Both the position numbers and the translations under genes were made by a program. Below the pieces are notes generated by a model that was not told the DNA's origin, ran no database searches, and worked only from the letters and a program-made list of their open reading frames with translations. This document shows positions 4,894 to 6,992 of a stretch of DNA of 6,992 bases, one piece after another (position 1 is the first letter of the stretch; each line of letters opens with the position of its first letter). Origin of the DNA: Syntrophaceae bacterium UBA7544. Lineage in GTDB: Bacteria; Desulfobacterota; Syntrophia; Syntrophales; Smithellaceae. Location: the NCBI GenBank assembly GCA_002479215.1, contig DLME01000126.1:15863-22854 (forward strand), in the 5' to 3' direction.

Positions 4894-6594
4894 ATGAAAA
4901 CTTGTAAAAAATTGTATCATCTATCGGTAGCAGTTGCTATCGTCAGCATGTTTGTCATTGTGTTGGTTAGTTGCAGCAGCAGCGGCGATGAGGCGGGTGT
5001 TGCAGCGGGGGGCTCGCTGTCTTCCGCCACCATTTCGGGCGTTGCGGCGGCGGGCGCTCCGATCATCGGGAACGCGTATTTGAAAGACAGCGCAAATCAT
5101 GTTATCGGGCCCGAACCGATCGGGGCGGACGGCTCATTTTCGTTTAATGTGACGGGTCTTAGGCCGCCGTTCTATCTGCTTGCAGTTGGACATGTCGGAT
5201 CAACCGACTATTTGCTGTATTCTGTAACTACATCGTCAAGCGGTATTGCGAATATCAATCCGCTCACAAACGTGATAGTTGCGGCCGCAGCCGGAGACAT
5301 TGATCCGGCTAGTGTCTATGGTGATCCCGCAGCACATCCCGTTACAAATGAAGAGCTTGATACAGCAATAACAAACTTACAAACTATATTAGGACCTATT
5401 CTCGCAGCAAATAATGCTCAGAATCTTAATCCAATTAGTAGTCCCTTTGTAGCAAATAATACCCAACTCGATAAGGTACTTGATCAGATAACGGTAGTCG
5501 TAACTACTTCTGGAGGAACTACGACGGTAACGGTTACTAATTCTTTTACTGGCGCTGTTATAGTACAAGCACCTACAGAAAGTTTAGGAACGACTCCACC
5601 TGTTAGTACAACAGATATACCTTTTATAGGAACAATAATCAGCGGAGCAAATAATTTGCTGCTAAACCAAGATACTGATGGAGGATACTATTGGCCAAGC
5701 AAAACTACTGATACGGTCTCAACAAATCATCCTAATACAATTAGTGTCACAGCACAAGGAGTTCTGGATGCGTATAAAGTTACTCAAAACAGTACTTACT
5801 TTAATTCATGCGTTAAGACATACAATTTACTAGTTTTTAACTCAACACAAACTACTCGACTTAATGGATATACAAGAAATAATATAAGAGGAGCCGATAT
5901 TTATTTTTTGGTGGATCTTTCCAATGTTACTGGAGATCCAAAATATGCTACTTTTGCAAAGACATGGTATCAAGCGACTGTGGCTAATCCTAATTTTGGA
6001 AATGGGTCAGCAGCAGGAATAGCAACATGGGTTCTCACTGGTTGGTCAGGTGGCGCTGGAAGTTCCTGGGATATAAATATATATGTTCGAGGATTACTTA
6101 CATTGAATAATTATTTTCCAGGACAAGGATTCGATGCGGACGCAGCAGCAATGACAGAGGTAATCTACAATTCACTCTATTCTGGAGCACCTCCAATTAT
6201 TGACATATCTAATGCTAGTCAAATGGATTATTATCTTGGGCTAACTGGAGCTATTGAGGCATTCACGACAACAGGACTGCATCTTGATAAAAGAGATGCA
6301 CTTCTATCTGTATTACTTGCAAGTCAACTTACTACCCAAGGTACTAATACTGGTATTGGAGAGTTTTTAGCTGAAAAAGACCCAGTAAGTGATATAGAGA
6401 CAACAGCCTATGCAATTATGGTTTTGCTGAAAATAAACTCAAGTGATAGTAATGTTATTACTGCTATTCAAAATGCGATGAAGTTTTTGGTTAATAGACA
6501 ACTGCCTGATGGTAGCTTATTAGAAACCGATGGAAAGGAGTATACGGAGACTGAGAGTGAAGCAATACAAGCGATCTACAACTTTCAAAAGTGA
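4894..6594 (+). CDS. Surface/periplasmic lipoprotein with C-terminal alpha-helical toroid-like domain; mosaic gene
   Basis: The 566-residue product has a lipoprotein signal peptide (hydrophobic 10-25) and lipobox L24-V-S-C27, so Cys27 should be acylated. A Ser/Gly linker leads to a beta-sandwich-like module (about 45-135: SGVAAAGAPI, ADGSFSFNVTGL, NINPLTNVIVAAAAG) of a kind I recall from deltaproteobacterial lipoproteins. It seems to continue to about 225 (QLDKVLDQI, VTVTNSFTGAVI). From about 245 the sequence becomes helical with NQDTDGGYYW (258-267), IETTAYAIMVLLKI (501-514) and RQLPDGSLLE (535-544). These resemble the repeats of alpha/alpha-toroid proteins (squalene cyclase/prenyltransferase-like), but no catalytic motif was recognised. 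Composition changes sharply near codon 150: row 5041-5100 has 35 of 60 G+C, row 5821-5880 has 16 of 60, with a shift to AGA, ATA and GGA codons. The ligand and role are unknown. Confidence 0.85.
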   Translation: MKTCKKLYHLSVAVAIVSMFVIVLVSCSSSGDEAGVAAGGSLSSATISGVAAAGAPIIGNAYLKDSANHVIGPEPIGADGSFSFNVTGLRPPFYLLAVGHVGSTDYLLYSVTTSSSGIANINPLTNVIVAAAAGDIDPASVYGDPAAHPVTNEELDTAITNLQTILGPILAANNAQNLNPISSPFVANNTQLDKVLDQITVVVTTSGGTTTVTVTNSFTGAVIVQAPTESLGTTPPVSTTDIPFIGTIISGANNLLLNQDTDGGYYWPSKTTDTVSTNHPNTISVTAQGVLDAYKVTQNSTYFNSCVKTYNLLVFNSTQTTRLNGYTRNNIRGADIYFLVDLSNVTGDPKYATFAKTWYQATVANPNFGNGSAAGIATWVLTGWSGGAGSSWDINIYVRGLLTLNNYFPGQGFDADAAAMTEVIYNSLYSGAPPIIDISNASQMDYYLGLTGAIEAFTTTGLHLDKRDALLSVLLASQLTTQGTNTGIGEFLAEKDPVSDIETTAYAIMVLLKINSSDSNVITAIQNAMKFLVNRQLPDGSLLETDGKEYTETESEAIQAIYNFQK

Positions 6595-6660
6595 TCGCCG
6601 GGGCGAATTGCGGCTCTGTCAGGACAACCCGGCCGGGCGCGGCAAGCAGCTCAATGTTTG

Positions 6661-6695
6661 CTTGAGGGCGCCCGTTACGCGCGGGCGCCCTTGAG
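6661..6695 (+). terminator. Very stable GC-rich hairpin after the lipoprotein gene
   Basis: AGGGCGCCCG (6665-6674) pairs perfectly with CGGGCGCCCT (6682-6691) around a 7-base loop. The stem can be lengthened to 14 pairs using CTTG and TTGAG with two G-U pairs. It lies about 70 bp after the stop codon. No T-run follows (TTGAGACGC), so it is not a textbook intrinsic terminator. It may stabilise the 3' end of the mRNA or act with another factor. Confidence 0.5.
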
Positions 6696-6857
6696 ACGCA
6701 ACGACTTAAAATTGAAGTGATGATTTCCAGTTATAGTCATTAGTTTTACAGATCTTTATCCGAACCGTTTTTTGGCGATCAAGAGGAATGGGAAGGTGCT
6801 TATACTGGGCCGGAAGTCATGTCTGGCAAAAATCCGGACGCATATTTTTTGTAGCGA

Positions 6858-6872
6858 GCAGGGCTACCCTGC
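6858..6872. repeat. Short inverted repeat
   Basis: GCAGGG-CTA-CCCTGC forms a perfect 6-bp stem with a 3-base loop. No T-run follows on either strand. It may be part of a dispersed palindromic repeat; function unknown. Confidence 0.4.
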
Positions 6873-6922
6873 ACCCAGAAGAAAATAAACAAAGAACCAC
6901 ATGGCCAAATCACGAGTATAAA

Positions 6923-6943
6923 CCCCAAAAGCTCGCTGCGGGG
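6923..6943. repeat. REP-like palindrome, imperfect copy
   Basis: CCCC at 6923-6926 pairs with GGGG at 6940-6943 around AAAAGCTCGCTGC. It shares the order CCC, AAGCT, CGC, GCGGG with the palindrome at 6969-6992, so the two look like members of one repeat family. Similar C-run/AAGCT/G-run palindromes are, as I recall, scattered between genes in some deltaproteobacteria. Confidence 0.35.
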
Positions 6944-6968
6944 CATTATACCAAGAATATTTATATTG

Positions 6969-6992
6969 TCCCGCTAAGCTTCGCACGCGGGA
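6969..6992. repeat. REP-like palindrome at the right window edge
   Basis: TCCCGC (6969-6974) pairs with GCGGGA (6987-6992) around TAAGCTTCGCAC. The stem is perfect over six pairs and may continue past the window. It lies 25 bp from the related palindrome at 6923-6943. Confidence 0.45.

Larger units (their letters stand above)
6595..6992. other. Non-coding tail region, no convincing gene
   Basis: G+C jumps back up straight after the lipoprotein stop (39 of 60 in 6601-6660). No ATG/GTG/TTG reading frame with a ribosome site was found on either strand. One stop-to-stop frame on the plus strand (about 6747-6854) reads somewhat like protein (SEPFFGDQEEWEGAYTGPEV) but has no start and only about 36 codons; it may be a gene scrap. 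Otherwise the stretch holds the hairpins listed separately. Confidence 0.6.

Noticed and set aside
5500..6594. Diversity-generating retroelement target at the lipoprotein 3' end
   Set aside because: No template repeat, reverse transcriptase or near-identical variable repeat occurs in the window; the composition change is explained more simply by recombination.
6747..6854. Protein-like stop-to-stop frame (EEWEGAYTGPEV)
   Set aside because: About 36 codons, no start codon or ribosome site, and no family recognised; at most a scrap of a lost gene.

Overview
The window looks like a chromosomal segment of a Gram-negative bacterium. TonB, a periplasmic cobalamin/iron-type binding protein and a lipoprotein with a Gram-negative lipobox all require an outer membrane. 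The N-terminal module of the large lipoprotein and the acyl-CoA dehydrogenase remnant suggest a Desulfobacterota (deltaproteobacterial, perhaps Syntrophales-like) host. That assignment is inference from remembered family resemblance, not from a search.

Left part (1-1355). A tRNA-Ser(CGA) on the minus strand runs off the left edge. Next comes a second copy of only its 5' quarter (178-204), lying two bases beyond the stop codon of tadA, the tRNA adenosine deaminase that makes inosine at the wobble position. tadA diverges from tonB across about 100 bp holding a good sigma70-type promoter with palindromes inside it. Centre (786-3929). tonB is followed by a btuF-like periplasmic binding protein on the same strand; together they look like part of a cobalamin or metal-chelate uptake route, but the outer-membrane receptor, ExbBD and the BtuCD permease are not here. 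btuF converges on, and overlaps by 26 bp, a gene on the minus strand for a beta-CASP metallo-beta-lactamase RNase-like protein with a GTG start and a long C-terminal extension. Upstream of it on the same strand is a 42-codon lysine-rich gene with a near-perfect Shine-Dalgarno.

Right part (4340-6992) is a rearranged region. A decayed 3' end of an acyl-CoA dehydrogenase gene (minus strand, about 4366-4799, with a stop codon and three apparent frameshifts) ends where the promoter of a 566-residue lipoprotein gene begins. That gene is compositionally a mosaic: about its first 150 codons are GC-rich like the flanks, and the remaining roughly 1.25 kb is strongly AT-rich with different codon use. 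GC-rich DNA returns right at the stop codon, followed by a very stable hairpin. The last 400 bp hold no convincing gene, only hairpins and two REP-like palindromes at the edge.

No CRISPR array, transposase, phage gene or complete new multi-gene system is visible. The features most worth following are the mosaic lipoprotein gene beside the gene remnant, and the partial tRNA duplication.
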